A stretch of 64,000 nucleotides of DNA. Source: Dietzia lutea. Its GTDB lineage: Bacteria > Actinomycetota > Actinomycetes > Mycobacteriales > Mycobacteriaceae. The stretch is taken from NCBI RefSeq assembly GCF_003096075.1, contig NZ_CP015449.1, positions 744,001 to 808,000 of the forward strand, read 5' to 3'. Positions 42,465 through 51,947 of this stretch are shown one piece after another. The translations under genes were made by a program, and so were the position numbers. The notes beneath the pieces are model-generated. The model was not told where the DNA came from, ran no database searches, and saw only the letters and a list, made by a program, of their open reading frames with translations. How positions within the stretch are numbered: position 1 is the stretch's first letter; each line of letters begins with the position of its first letter.

Positions 42465-43640
42465 ATGAGCGAGTACGCCTCCCACGAGGTCATCGACCGC
42501 ATCAAGGCCCTGCTGCCCGGTTTCGCCGAGCGCGCCCAGGAGACCGAGGACCTGCGCAAGGTCCACCCGCAGAACATCGCGGAGCTCGACGAGGCCGGCT
42601 TCTTCAAGCTCTGCCAGCCGGCCCAGTGGGGCGGGTACGAGGCGGACATGGAGACCTTCTACACCGCCGCCATGACGATCGCGACCGCGTGCCCGTCCAC
42701 CGGTTGGTGCGCGAGCATCCTCGGCATCCACAACTGGCACCTGGCCCTGTTCCCGCAGCAGGCGCAGGAGGACGTCTGGGGCGAGGACCCGACGGTGCGG
42801 ATCTCGTCGTCGTACGCCCCGATGGGCGCGGCCAAGAAGACCGCCGACGGGCTGGTGCTCAACGGCAAGTGGTCGTGGTCCTCGGGTAGCGACCACGCCG
42901 ACTGGGTTTTCGTGGGCGGTCCGGTCCTCGACGAGAACGACAAGATGGTGGACTTCTGCACTTTCCTGGTCGAGAAGTCGCAGTACGAGATCGTCGACGT
43001 GTGGCACGTCGTCGGCCTCAAGGGCACCGGGTCCAACGACATCGTGGTCAAGGACGCGCTGATCCCCGAGCACCGCGTCCTGTCCTTCGGTCTCATGGCC
43101 GCCACCAAGGCGCCGGGGCTCGAGGTCAACACCAACCCGATCTACAAGATGCCGTGGGGCACCATCCACCCCACCACCATCTCCACGCCCATCGTCGGCA
43201 TGGCGTTCGGCTGCTACGACGTGCACCGCTCGCACCAGCAGGACCGCGTCCGCGCCGCGTTCGGGACCAAGGTCAAGGACGACCCGTTCGCCAAGGTCCG
43301 CCTGGCCGAGGCCGCCGGCGACATCGACGCCGCGTGGCTCCAGCTCATGCGCAACGTGCGCGAGGAGCAGGACCTCATCAAGGCCGGGGACTTCCCGGGC
43401 ATGGACATCCGCACGCGCGCCCGCCGCGACCAGGTCCGCGCCACGCAGCGCTCGATCGACGCGATCGGGCTGCTGTTCCAGAACTCCGGTGCCCGCGCGC
43501 TCGAGGTGAGCTCGCCGATCCAGCGGTTCTGGCGCGACGCCAACGCGGGTAGGGTCCACGCCGCCAACGAGGCGACGAAGGCGTACATCATGTATGGACA
43601 GAACGAGTTCGGCGAGAAGATCACCGACTCCATGGTCTGA
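42465..43640 (+). CDS. hsaA: 3-HSA hydroxylase, oxygenase component
   Basis: This is a 391-residue flavin-dependent monooxygenase with acyl-CoA-dehydrogenase fold. It hydroxylates the phenolic A ring of 3-hydroxy-9,10-secoandrosta-1,3,5(10)-triene-9,17-dione, using reduced flavin from HsaB. Landmarks are ATACPSTGWCASILGIHNWHLALFP, NGKWSWSSGSDHADWVFVGG, GLKGTGSNDIVV and QRSIDAIGLLFQNSGARAL. A KstR-like operator lies 42 bases upstream. It is first of an hsaA-hsaC-hsaB run in which hsaD is missing. Confidence 0.95.
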   Translation: MSEYASHEVIDRIKALLPGFAERAQETEDLRKVHPQNIAELDEAGFFKLCQPAQWGGYEADMETFYTAAMTIATACPSTGWCASILGIHNWHLALFPQQAQEDVWGEDPTVRISSSYAPMGAAKKTADGLVLNGKWSWSSGSDHADWVFVGGPVLDENDKMVDFCTFLVEKSQYEIVDVWHVVGLKGTGSNDIVVKDALIPEHRVLSFGLMAATKAPGLEVNTNPIYKMPWGTIHPTTISTPIVGMAFGCYDVHRSHQQDRVRAAFGTKVKDDPFAKVRLAEAAGDIDAAWLQLMRNVREEQDLIKAGDFPGMDIRTRARRDQVRATQRSIDAIGLLFQNSGARALEVSSPIQRFWRDANAGRVHAANEATKAYIMYGQNEFGEKITDSMV

Positions 43641-44576
<936 letters not shown>

Positions 44577-44587
44577 CCACCTAGGCT

Positions 44588-44611
44588 GGGCCCCGTACCC
44601 CCGCGGGGCCC
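44588..44611. terminator. Small hairpin between hsaC and hsaB
   Basis: GGGCCCCG (44588-44595) and CGGGGCCC (44604-44611) form an 8-bp stem in the 89-base gap between hsaC and hsaB. It may attenuate or process the transcript; the evidence is pairing alone. Confidence 0.45.
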
Positions 44612-44665
44612 GGCCGCCGCCGCGCCCATTCCCGACGATCTTCAGTCCAGGAAGGACCGACCCCC

Positions 44666-45250
44666 ATGAGCAGCACCGACGAACGCCCGGAGGGGCAGCC
44701 CTTCAGCAGCCGTGAACTGCGCGACGCGCTGGGCCAGTTCTGCACGGGCATCACCGTCATCACCGCGGTCGAGGACGACAAGCCGGTGGGCTTCGCCTGC
44801 CAGTCGTTCTCGGCGTTGTCGCTGGAACCGCCCCTCGTGTTGTTCTGCCCCATGAAGACGTCGGGTTCGTGGGAGGGCATAGAGAAGGCGGGCCGGTTCG
44901 CGGTGAACATCCTCTCCGAGGAGCAGGAGGACGTCTCCTCGACGTTCGGCCGCCGCGGGGACGACAAGTTCGCCGAGATCGACTGGTCGCCCAGCCCGCT
45001 GGGCTCGCCGGTGATCGACGGCGTGATGGCGTGGCTGGACTGCGAGATCGACCAGGTCCTCGACGGCGGGGACCACTGGATCGTGCTGGGTCGGGTCGAC
45101 AACCTCGGCCCGACCAAGCGGGACATCCGCCCGCTGCTGTTCTACCGCGGCGCCTACCTCAGCATCGAGGAGGACGTGGTGGATCCGACGCCCGAGCAGG
45201 AGGAGTTGGCCAACTTCATCACCTCCGCCGACAGCTACACCTGGCTGTGA
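44666..45250 (+). CDS. hsaB: 3-HSA hydroxylase, flavin reductase component
   Basis: This is a 194-residue flavin reductase-like (split-barrel FMN) protein that supplies reduced flavin to HsaA. The start of the domain is RDALGQFCTGITVITAVEDDKPVGFACQSFSALSLEPPLVLFCP, and the LDCEIDQVLDGGDHWIVLGRV block is typical. It follows hsaC by 89 bases, and its stop overlaps the next gene's GTG. Confidence 0.93.
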   Translation: MSSTDERPEGQPFSSRELRDALGQFCTGITVITAVEDDKPVGFACQSFSALSLEPPLVLFCPMKTSGSWEGIEKAGRFAVNILSEEQEDVSSTFGRRGDDKFAEIDWSPSPLGSPVIDGVMAWLDCEIDQVLDGGDHWIVLGRVDNLGPTKRDIRPLLFYRGAYLSIEEDVVDPTPEQEELANFITSADSYTWL

Positions 45251-46431
45251 GCGGGGCGACGGGGCCGCTGGCGAAGGCGCTGGCGGAGGCGGAGGAGATC
45301 ATCCGGTCGGCGCCGCACGTGCGCACCGACGAGGACGTGGCCGAGGGGCTCGAGTATCTGCTCGGGACGATCCGCGGCGCGATCGAGACGGGCCAGCACC
45401 GCGGACGCACGCACCCGCAGCTGTTCGAGGCGACGGGCCCGTACACCAAGATGGGCCTGGACAACCCGGACACGCTGTACTTCTACGCCAACCTCGCCGA
45501 CGGCGCGGAGTACGTCATCGAGGGCCGCCGCGGGACCACGGCGGATCTATCGTTTCAGGTCATGGCGGGGACGTACTCGGCGGACGAGCGCGCCGCGTCG
45601 CACGCGGCGTTCGACGACCGTCGCGTGGATATCGACGAGCGGGGACGGTATCGCTTCCGCCTGGGACCGGCGAGGTACGACGACGACGAGGGCGACCCCG
45701 GCTACGTGGTGCTGCACCCCGGTTCGTCGATGATCGCCGTCCGCGAGGTGTTCTCCGACTGGAGCCGGGAGGAGGCCGGGTCGGCGATCATCCGCAGACT
45801 CGACACGGTGGGCACCGCGCCGGAGCCGGTGACGCTCGCGGGGCAGGAGAAGTTCTACGCCAAGCTCGCCGAGGCGCTCGTCGGGCGACTGCGGACGTGG
45901 CTGGCGTTCCCCGGCTGGTTCTTCGGCGAGCAGCCGCACAACACGCTCAACGTGCCCAGGCAGACCCCGGGCGGGCTCACGACCCAGTTCTCGTCGGCGG
46001 GGATCTTCGAGCTCGGCCCGGACGAGGCCATCGTGATCTCGGTGCCCGTCGCCGGCGTGCCCTACCAGGGCTTCCAGCTGGGCAGCATGTGGTACGCGTC
46101 GCTGGAGTACGTGCACCACCAGACGAGTCTCACCGCCGACCAGGCGCACGTCACCTCCGACGGGCTCATCCACCTGGTGGTGTCCGAGCGCGACCCGGGC
46201 CTGGCCAACTGGGTCGAGACCCTCGGCCGCCGCGAGGGCATCATGCAGTTCCGGTGGCAGCGGACCGACGGGCCCATCGGCCCGGAACTCGGCCCGACGG
46301 TGAAGGTCGTGCCGTTCGACCGGGTGCCCGACGAGGTCCCGTGCCACGACGAGCTGCGCGTGACCGGAGAGCAGTGGCGGGAACGGATCGCCGCGCGCCA
46401 GGACGCCTTCGCCCGGCGCGGATTGTCGTGA
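45247..46431 (+). CDS. Conserved protein of unknown function in the steroid cluster (DUF1214-like)
   Basis: This is a 394-residue protein, coupled to hsaB by a GTGA overlap. The C-terminal region (NVPRQTPGGLTTQFSSAGIFELGPDEAIVISVPVAG, then YQGFQLGSMWYASLEYVHHQTSLT) resembles DUF1214-type domains, and an N-terminal DNPDTLYFYANLADGAEYVIEGRRG segment also fits. No catalytic motif is recognised. A conserved unknown of similar size lies beside the sulfotransferase gene in the M. tuberculosis cholesterol locus, which suggests a shared role. The sulfotransferase gene follows after 13 bases. Confidence 0.65.
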   Translation: MSGATGPLAKALAEAEEIIRSAPHVRTDEDVAEGLEYLLGTIRGAIETGQHRGRTHPQLFEATGPYTKMGLDNPDTLYFYANLADGAEYVIEGRRGTTADLSFQVMAGTYSADERAASHAAFDDRRVDIDERGRYRFRLGPARYDDDEGDPGYVVLHPGSSMIAVREVFSDWSREEAGSAIIRRLDTVGTAPEPVTLAGQEKFYAKLAEALVGRLRTWLAFPGWFFGEQPHNTLNVPRQTPGGLTTQFSSAGIFELGPDEAIVISVPVAGVPYQGFQLGSMWYASLEYVHHQTSLTADQAHVTSDGLIHLVVSERDPGLANWVETLGRREGIMQFRWQRTDGPIGPELGPTVKVVPFDRVPDEVPCHDELRVTGEQWRERIAARQDAFARRGLS

Positions 46432-46444
46432 GAAGGGGATTGCC

Positions 46445-47626
46445 GTGAGCGATGAAGACCGGGTCCACGTCGGGACCGTCGACGATCTCCACGCCAGCGC
46501 CTCGCGCACCGTGGGGCTCGAGGACTTCGGCGACGGCGAGGACCGCCACCGCGAGGCACTGGGCGTCCTGCTCGACTCCCTGCACACCGACGCGGGACTG
46601 ACCCCCGCCGGGAGCAAGTACTGGCGCTCGGTGCTCAAGGGCGCGCTGACCGCGAGGCTCCTGTCGACGTCTGCCCTCGCGTCCGACCCCGCGCGGGCGG
46701 AGGTGGCGATCGAGCGGCCCGTCGTCGTCACCGGGTTGCCCCGCACCGGCACCACGGCGCTGCACCGGCTCCTGGGCGCCGACCCGGCCAACCAGGGGCT
46801 CGAACTGTGGTTGACCGAGGTCCCGCAGCCCCGGCCCCCGCGCGAGACGTGGGAGGACGACCCCGCCTACGTCGGCCTGCGCGACCTGTACTCCGGCTTC
46901 ATGGCCGAGAACCCCGACTACGGCGGTGTGCACTACATCTCCGCAGACGACCTCGAGGAGTGCTGGCAACTGCTGCGCCAGTCGCTGACCTCGGTGTCCT
47001 ACGAGTGCCTCACGCGGCTCGACGGCTACTCGCGGTGGCTCGCCGGCGTTGACTGGGTGCCCGCGTACCGCCAGCACAAGCGCAACCTGCAGCTCATCGG
47101 CGGAGGCGATCCCGACCGGCGCTGGGTGCTCAAGAACCCCAGCCACCTGTTCGCGCTCGACGCGCTGCTCGAGGTGTACCCCGACGCGGTGGTGGTGCAG
47201 ACACACCGCGACCCGCGGAAGTCGATGGCGTCGATGTGCTCGCTCGCGCACCGCACGGCCGCCGACTGGTCCACGCGGTTCACCCCGGAGTACATCGGCT
47301 CCTCGCAGCTGGACCTGTGGGCGCGGGGGGTCGAGACATTCGACGCCGCGCGCGCCCGTCACGAGGCGGACCCGGCGTCGCGGGCGACGTTCGTCGACGT
47401 CGACCACCACGAGCTGCTGGACGATCCCGCTGGCGTGGTCGAGCGCGTGTATGCCGCCGCGGGCACGGAGCTGTCAGACGAGGTCCGCGCGGCCGTGGTC
47501 GCGGAGAACGAGCGCAGCCTCTCCGGGGACCGGGCGCCCGCGCACCGCTACACTCTCGCCGATTACGGGCTCAGCGAGGAGCGGATCGCCGAGCGCTTCG
47601 CCGGCTACCGGGGCCTCGACGCCTGA
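46445..47626 (+). CDS. Sulfotransferase-family protein
   Basis: This is a 393-residue PAPS-dependent sulfotransferase-like protein. The 5'-phosphosulfate loop is VVVTGLPRTGTTALHRLLG and the 3'-phosphate-binding segment is VVVQTHRDPRKSMASMCSL. RRWVLKNPSHLFALDALLEVYPDA and the C-terminal SLSGDRAPAHRYTLADYGLSEERIAERFAGY are typical of the actinobacterial branch that includes the cholesterol-cluster Rv3529c type. The acceptor is unknown and could be a sterol or lipid. It ends the plus-strand hsaA-led run. Confidence 0.83.
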   Translation: MSDEDRVHVGTVDDLHASASRTVGLEDFGDGEDRHREALGVLLDSLHTDAGLTPAGSKYWRSVLKGALTARLLSTSALASDPARAEVAIERPVVVTGLPRTGTTALHRLLGADPANQGLELWLTEVPQPRPPRETWEDDPAYVGLRDLYSGFMAENPDYGGVHYISADDLEECWQLLRQSLTSVSYECLTRLDGYSRWLAGVDWVPAYRQHKRNLQLIGGGDPDRRWVLKNPSHLFALDALLEVYPDAVVVQTHRDPRKSMASMCSLAHRTAADWSTRFTPEYIGSSQLDLWARGVETFDAARARHEADPASRATFVDVDHHELLDDPAGVVERVYAAAGTELSDEVRAAVVAENERSLSGDRAPAHRYTLADYGLSEERIAERFAGYRGLDA

Positions 47627-47640
47627 CCGGCGCCTCCGGA

Positions 47641-47708
47641 ATCCGCTACTCCGATCCCGGATCCGCTATGCCCACAGGGGTGGCGGATGTCGAGGGTGAG
47701 TAGCGGAT
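47641..47708. terminator. Nested hairpin between convergent genes
   Basis: ATCCGCTACTC (47641-47651) pairs perfectly with GAGTAGCGGAT (47698-47708). Inside it, ATCCGC (47661-47666) and GCGGAT (47683-47688) can form a second stem. The ATCCGCTA word is thus used four times in two nested palindromes. It lies between the sulfotransferase and the convergent phosphatase. Confidence 0.7.
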
Positions 47709-47720
47709 CTCAGTGGGGGG

Positions 47721-48542
47721 TCAGAGGTACTCGGCGACCGCCTCGATGACGCGGTCCGCGACCTCGCGGGTGCAGACGAGAAGATCGGGATACTCGATCT
47801 CCTCGACGTTGTAGACCAGCTCGCTGCCGTCCAGGGCGCTGGCGTGCAGGCCGCGCTGCTGCACCACGCCGACGGTCGCGGCGGAGTCCCACTGGTGGTG
47901 ACCGCTGGTGTGGATGTACGCGTCGCACTCGCCCTCGAGCACGGTGGCGGTCTTGCCGCCGCCGGACCCGAGGTGCACCAGGGACGCGCCGAGCTTCGCC
48001 GCGAGGTCCTCGGCGAACGCGGGCGGCTCGGCCTCGGAGACGGCGATTCGCAGACGGTCGTCCTCACGGGGCGGCACGAGAGGCCCGGGCCGCGGGCCGC
48101 GGATGATCGACATCGGCTGGTACGTGGTGGCGCCGCGTCCGGTGAGGACCCGACCGTAGGCGGGCATGGCGATCGCGCAGGCGGTGATCCCGCCGACGCC
48201 CTCGGGACCGGACTCCCACAGCGCGACGTGGACGGCCCAGTCGGGACGCCCCTCGGTCACGTAGGAGCGCACCCCGTCGAGGGGGTCGACGAACCACACC
48301 CGGTCGGCCTCCAGCCGCGCGCGGGAATCGGGGTCCCACTCGCCGAACACGAGGTCGTCGGGCCGCGCCACCGCGAGGCGGTCGAGGATGACCGACCGGG
48401 CCTCGCCCTCGGCGAACTCGCCCAGATCCTCGGGCGCCACCCGGGAGACCCGGAGGTCGGTGAGCAGGCGTCCGGCCTGGGCCGCGAGGTCCTCGGCCGA
48501 CCGCTGGTCATTGGTCCGTCCATGCGCGGGGAAGGGGGTCAT
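47721..48542 (-). CDS. Inositol monophosphatase/CysQ-like phosphatase
   Basis: This is a 273-residue Mg-dependent phosphatase of the IMPase/3'(2'),5'-bisphosphate nucleotidase superfamily. The metal motif is DRVWFVDPLDGVRSYVTEGRPDWAVHVAL (DPLDG). LVFGEWDPDSRA supplies the upstream acidic residue, and the C-terminal HHQWDSAATVGVVQ block matches the second metal aspartate. CysQ members dephosphorylate PAP, the by-product of sulfotransferases, and a sulfotransferase gene ends 94 bases away. Inositol- or histidinol-phosphate are alternatives. Confidence 0.8.
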   Translation of the reverse strand: MTPFPAHGRTNDQRSAEDLAAQAGRLLTDLRVSRVAPEDLGEFAEGEARSVILDRLAVARPDDLVFGEWDPDSRARLEADRVWFVDPLDGVRSYVTEGRPDWAVHVALWESGPEGVGGITACAIAMPAYGRVLTGRGATTYQPMSIIRGPRPGPLVPPREDDRLRIAVSEAEPPAFAEDLAAKLGASLVHLGSGGGKTATVLEGECDAYIHTSGHHQWDSAATVGVVQQRGLHASALDGSELVYNVEEIEYPDLLVCTREVADRVIEAVAEYL

Positions 48543-48565
48543 GCGGCCGATTCTAGAGGCCCCGC

Positions 48566-49732
48566 CTACAGGCCCGCCGCCACCTCGAGCGCGGAGAGGA
48601 GCTCGTGGGGCTGCCCGAGCAGCTGCGCCGTGCCGTGCGCCCGCTTGAAGTACAGGTGCGCGTCGTACTCCCACGTGATGCCGACGCCGCCGTGGAGCTG
48701 GATCGACTCCCCGGAGATCCACTGCAGTGCCTCCGAGCAGTAGACCTTGGCGGCGGCCGCCTCGATCTCCGCGGCGTAGGCGGCCTCGTCGGCCTCGGGC
48801 CCGTCCCCGAGGGACTGGGCCTCGGCCACCAGTGCGGCGGCGGAATAGGACAGCGACCTGGCGGTCTCGACCTTGACGTACATGTCGGCCATCCGGTGCT
48901 TGAGCGCCTGGAACGAGCCGATGACCCGGCCGAACTGCTTGCGCTCCTGCGTGTACTGCACGGTCGCGTCCAGGACGGCGCGCGCGGCGCCGACCTGCTC
49001 GGCGGAGGTCGCCGCCCAGGCCGCCGCGCGCAGGCGCGACAGGAAGCTCGGCCGGGTGGCGATCGCGGTCGCGCGGGCGCCGTCGAACTCCACGCGGCTC
49101 AGCGTGCGGGTGGGGTCCATCACCGGCACGCGGGTGATGGTGACCCCGTCGGCGTCGGCAGGCAGCTCGAACAGGCCCACCGTGTCGCCGGTGACCGCCA
49201 CGACCAGCAGCGTGGCGGCGGTGTCGGCGCCGAGCACGTGGTGGGCGGTGCCGGACAGCGTCGCACTCGACACGTCGGGGCCACCGTCCGCGCGGACGCC
49301 CGGGGTCGCCCAGCCGTCGCGGTCGGCCCAGCACAGGGCGGCGAGCTCGCCGGCGGCGATGCCGGGCAGCAGGCGGGCGCACGCGGCCTCGTCGCCGGAG
49401 GCCTGGACGGCCTGGGCGGCGAGGACCGCGGAGCCGAGCATCGGCGACGGCGTGAGGCGGCGGCCCAGCTCCTCGCACACCAGGTGCGTCTCGACCCAGG
49501 TCGCCCCGGCCCCGTCGTAGTCCTCGGGCACCGACAGCGCGGCGGCGCCGATCTCATCCACGAGCGTCGACCACAGGGCGGGGTCGTAGCCGTCGGCGGA
49601 GGCGAACGCCGCGCGCACCGCCGCGGAGTCGGACTTCTTCTCCAGCAGCGCGGCCACCGACTGCCGCAGCGCGGCCTGTTCCTCGGTGTCGACGCCGGGG
49701 GAGGCGGTCGCCGGCGCGGCGGGGGCGCTCAT
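48566..49732 (-). CDS. ipdE2: Acyl-CoA dehydrogenase subunit IpdE2 (FadE33-like)
   Basis: This is a 388-residue acyl-CoA dehydrogenase-like subunit. It has the FAD-side segment YTQERKQFGRVIGSFQALKHRMADMYVKVETARS and the end motif QLHGGVGITWEYDAHLYFKRA but no helix-G catalytic glutamate, as expected for the non-catalytic half of a heterotetramer. By gene order (fadE31-fadE32-fadE33) it is the FadE33/IpdE2 subunit, whose known partner FadE30/IpdE1 is encoded at 56459. The pair dehydrogenates the 5-hydroxy-HIP-CoA intermediate. The ATG overlaps the fadE32 stop. Family certain, subunit name from order. Confidence 0.82.
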   Translation of the reverse strand: MSAPAAPATASPGVDTEEQAALRQSVAALLEKKSDSAAVRAAFASADGYDPALWSTLVDEIGAAALSVPEDYDGAGATWVETHLVCEELGRRLTPSPMLGSAVLAAQAVQASGDEAACARLLPGIAAGELAALCWADRDGWATPGVRADGGPDVSSATLSGTAHHVLGADTAATLLVVAVTGDTVGLFELPADADGVTITRVPVMDPTRTLSRVEFDGARATAIATRPSFLSRLRAAAWAATSAEQVGAARAVLDATVQYTQERKQFGRVIGSFQALKHRMADMYVKVETARSLSYSAAALVAEAQSLGDGPEADEAAYAAEIEAAAAKVYCSEALQWISGESIQLHGGVGITWEYDAHLYFKRAHGTAQLLGQPHELLSALEVAAGL

Positions 49733-50754
49733 CGGGCCGCCCCCGCGGCGTCGGCGGAGGCCGCGGAGCCGACGCGCAGCGAGTCCAGGACCCGGCCGCG
49801 GTGGTAGCTCTGGGTGCCCCACGCCGTCTGCAGGGCGCGGGTCTTGGTCAGCCACAGGCCGAGGTCGTGCTCGAGCGTGTAGCCGATCGCGCCGTGGATC
49901 TGCAGCGCGGTGCGGGCGGACAGGTAGGCGGCGTCGGCCACGGCCACGCGGGCGGCGGAGACGTCGCGGACCGCGGCGTCGGGGTCGCCGGGGTTCTCGG
50001 CGATCGCCAGGGCGCCGGCCCACAGGAGCGGGCGGGCCATCTCGAGCGCGATCGCGACCTCGGCGAGCTGGTGCTTGAGCGCCTGGTACTCGCCGATGAG
50101 TTTGCCGTACTGCTTACGCTGCTTGGCGTAGTCGACGCTCATCGTGAGCATCGCCTGGCCGAGCCCCTGGAGCTGAGCTGCGGTGCCGAGGGCCCCGTGG
50201 TTGATCAGGTCCGTCGTGCTCACCGCCGCGGCGCGGGCCCCGGCGGTCGGCGCGGTCACCGTGCGGGCCCGGTCGACCGAGCGACGGGTCTCGCCGGCCT
50301 CGGCCGCGAACACCTCGTCGTCGGACACCGCCCACAGGTACCGCGTGACGTGGGGGTCCGGCGCGAACGGCGACACACCGGGCGCGGCGACGGACGCCAG
50401 CGCGCCGCCGGCGATCTCGCCGGCGACGTCTCCGGCGTCGGAGTCGCCACCGAGCGCGGCGGCGATGCGCGGCGCCACCATCACGGTCTCCACGACGGGA
50501 CCCGGCACCGCGTGGCGGCCCAGGACCTCGAGCGCGGCCACGGCCTCCACCGCGGTGGCGCCGGCGCCGCCGGAGGCCTCGTCGACGAGCAGGGCGGCGG
50601 CGCCCGTCTCGGCGACGCGTCCCCACGCGGCGGTGCCGGGGGCGGTGTCACCGGCGGCCCACGCGCGGATCACCGCGGGCATGTCGGACTTGGCCAGCAG
50701 GGAGTCGATGCTGCCGGCGAAGTCGATGATCTCGGGATCGAGTGCGAACTGCAT
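49729..50754 (-). CDS. fadE32: Acyl-CoA dehydrogenase subunit (FadE32-like)
   Basis: This is a 341-residue acyl-CoA dehydrogenase-like subunit. It has MSVDYAKQRKQYGKLIGEYQALKHQLAEVAIALEMARPLLW and ALQIHGAIGYTLEHDLGLWL, but lacks the substrate-side SEPxAGSD and the helix-G glutamate. It is probably the non-catalytic partner of the adjacent FadE31 in an alpha2-beta2 enzyme for later C/D-ring intermediates. It starts 19 bases after fadE31 and overlaps ipdE2 by four bases. Confidence 0.82.
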   Translation of the reverse strand: MQFALDPEIIDFAGSIDSLLAKSDMPAVIRAWAAGDTAPGTAAWGRVAETGAAALLVDEASGGAGATAVEAVAALEVLGRHAVPGPVVETVMVAPRIAAALGGDSDAGDVAGEIAGGALASVAAPGVSPFAPDPHVTRYLWAVSDDEVFAAEAGETRRSVDRARTVTAPTAGARAAAVSTTDLINHGALGTAAQLQGLGQAMLTMSVDYAKQRKQYGKLIGEYQALKHQLAEVAIALEMARPLLWAGALAIAENPGDPDAAVRDVSAARVAVADAAYLSARTALQIHGAIGYTLEHDLGLWLTKTRALQTAWGTQSYHRGRVLDSLRVGSAASADAAGAAR

Positions 50755-50773
50755 GATGTGTGAAACCGCCTTC

Positions 50774-51943
50774 TCAGCCGCGCGGGAGGCCGAGGAGTCG
50801 CTCGGCGATGATGTTCTTCTGGACCTCGTTGGTGCCCGCGTAGATGGGGCCGGCGAGGGCGAACAGGTAGCCGTCCATCCACTGCTCGCCGGCGAGCTCG
50901 CCGGCCGTGTCCAGGACGTCCAGGGCGGTCTCGTGGGTCGCGATGTCCCAGTTCGACCAGAAGACCTTGTTGATCGAGGACTCGAAGCCGAGGTTGGCGC
51001 CGCCCGTGAGTTTGGTGACGGTGTTCCACGTGCTCAGCTCGTAGGCGCGGGAGCCGATCCACGCGTCCGCCACGCGGTCGGCCAGGGCGCCGCGGGTGCG
51101 GTCGTCGAGGTCGCCCTCGCGGGAGTCCCACAGCTCGAGCAGGCGGTCCGTGGTGGCGAGGAAGCGGCCGGGGGAGCGCAGGGACAGGCCGCGCTCGTTG
51201 TTGGCGGTGGACATGGCCACCTTCCAGCCCTGGTTGACCTCGCCGATCACGCCCGACTCGGCGGGGTTCGCCGGGTCGTCGGGCACGAAGACGTCCTCGA
51301 GGAACAGCTCGGCGAACCCGGGCAGTCCGTCCAGCTGGTCGATCGGGCGCACGGTGACGCCCTCGGCCCGGAGGTCGAACATGAAGTAGGTCAGGCCCTT
51401 GTGGCGGGGCTCGTCCGGGTCGGTGCGGAACAGGCCGAAGCCCTTGTCGGCGAACGAGGCGCGGGTCGACCACACCTTCTGCCCGTTGAGGATCCAGCCA
51501 CCGTCGACCTTCTTCGCGGTGGAGCGCAGCGACGCCAGGTCGGAGCCGGCCTCGGGCTCGGACCACGCCTGCGCCCAGATGTCGTCGGCGCGGGCCATAC
51601 GCGGCATGATGTGCGCGAGCTGCTCGAGGGAGGCGTGGTCGAACAAGGTCGGGGCCAGCAGGAAGATGCCGTTCTGGCTCACCCGCAGCGGCGCGCCGGC
51701 GCGGAAGTACTCCTCCTCGAAGACCACCCAGTTGACCAGGCCGCAGTCGCGCCCGCCGAACTCCTCGGGCCACGACACGACCGACATGCGTGCGTCGGCC
51801 ATCTTCCGTTCCCACTCGCGGTGCGCCTCGAAGCCCTCGCGGGTGTCCATGTGCGGCAGCGGCTCGGACGGCACGTTCTCGGCCAGCCACTGCCGGACCT
51901 CGAGGCGGAACTCCTGCGTCGATGCGTCCAGATCCAGATCCAC
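50774..51943 (-). CDS. fadE31: Acyl-CoA dehydrogenase, catalytic subunit (FadE31-like)
   Basis: This is a 389-residue acyl-CoA dehydrogenase with complete motifs: WSEPEAGSDLASLRSTAKKVDGGWILNGQKVWSTRA (flavin and substrate), NNERGLSLRSPGR (helix-G glutamate in the isovaleryl-CoA-dehydrogenase position) and YAGTNEVQKNIIAERLLGLPRG. It is expected to work with FadE32 in degradation of HIP-derived CoA esters. GTG 51943 is chosen because it starts the conserved N-terminal helix (LDLDASTQEFRLEVRQWL) and lies four bases from the upstream stop. Regulated with the hydratase by the KstR2 site at 52920. Confidence 0.86.
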   Translation of the reverse strand: MDLDLDASTQEFRLEVRQWLAENVPSEPLPHMDTREGFEAHREWERKMADARMSVVSWPEEFGGRDCGLVNWVVFEEEYFRAGAPLRVSQNGIFLLAPTLFDHASLEQLAHIMPRMARADDIWAQAWSEPEAGSDLASLRSTAKKVDGGWILNGQKVWSTRASFADKGFGLFRTDPDEPRHKGLTYFMFDLRAEGVTVRPIDQLDGLPGFAELFLEDVFVPDDPANPAESGVIGEVNQGWKVAMSTANNERGLSLRSPGRFLATTDRLLELWDSREGDLDDRTRGALADRVADAWIGSRAYELSTWNTVTKLTGGANLGFESSINKVFWSNWDIATHETALDVLDTAGELAGEQWMDGYLFALAGPIYAGTNEVQKNIIAERLLGLPRG

Positions 51944-51947
51944 GGTG

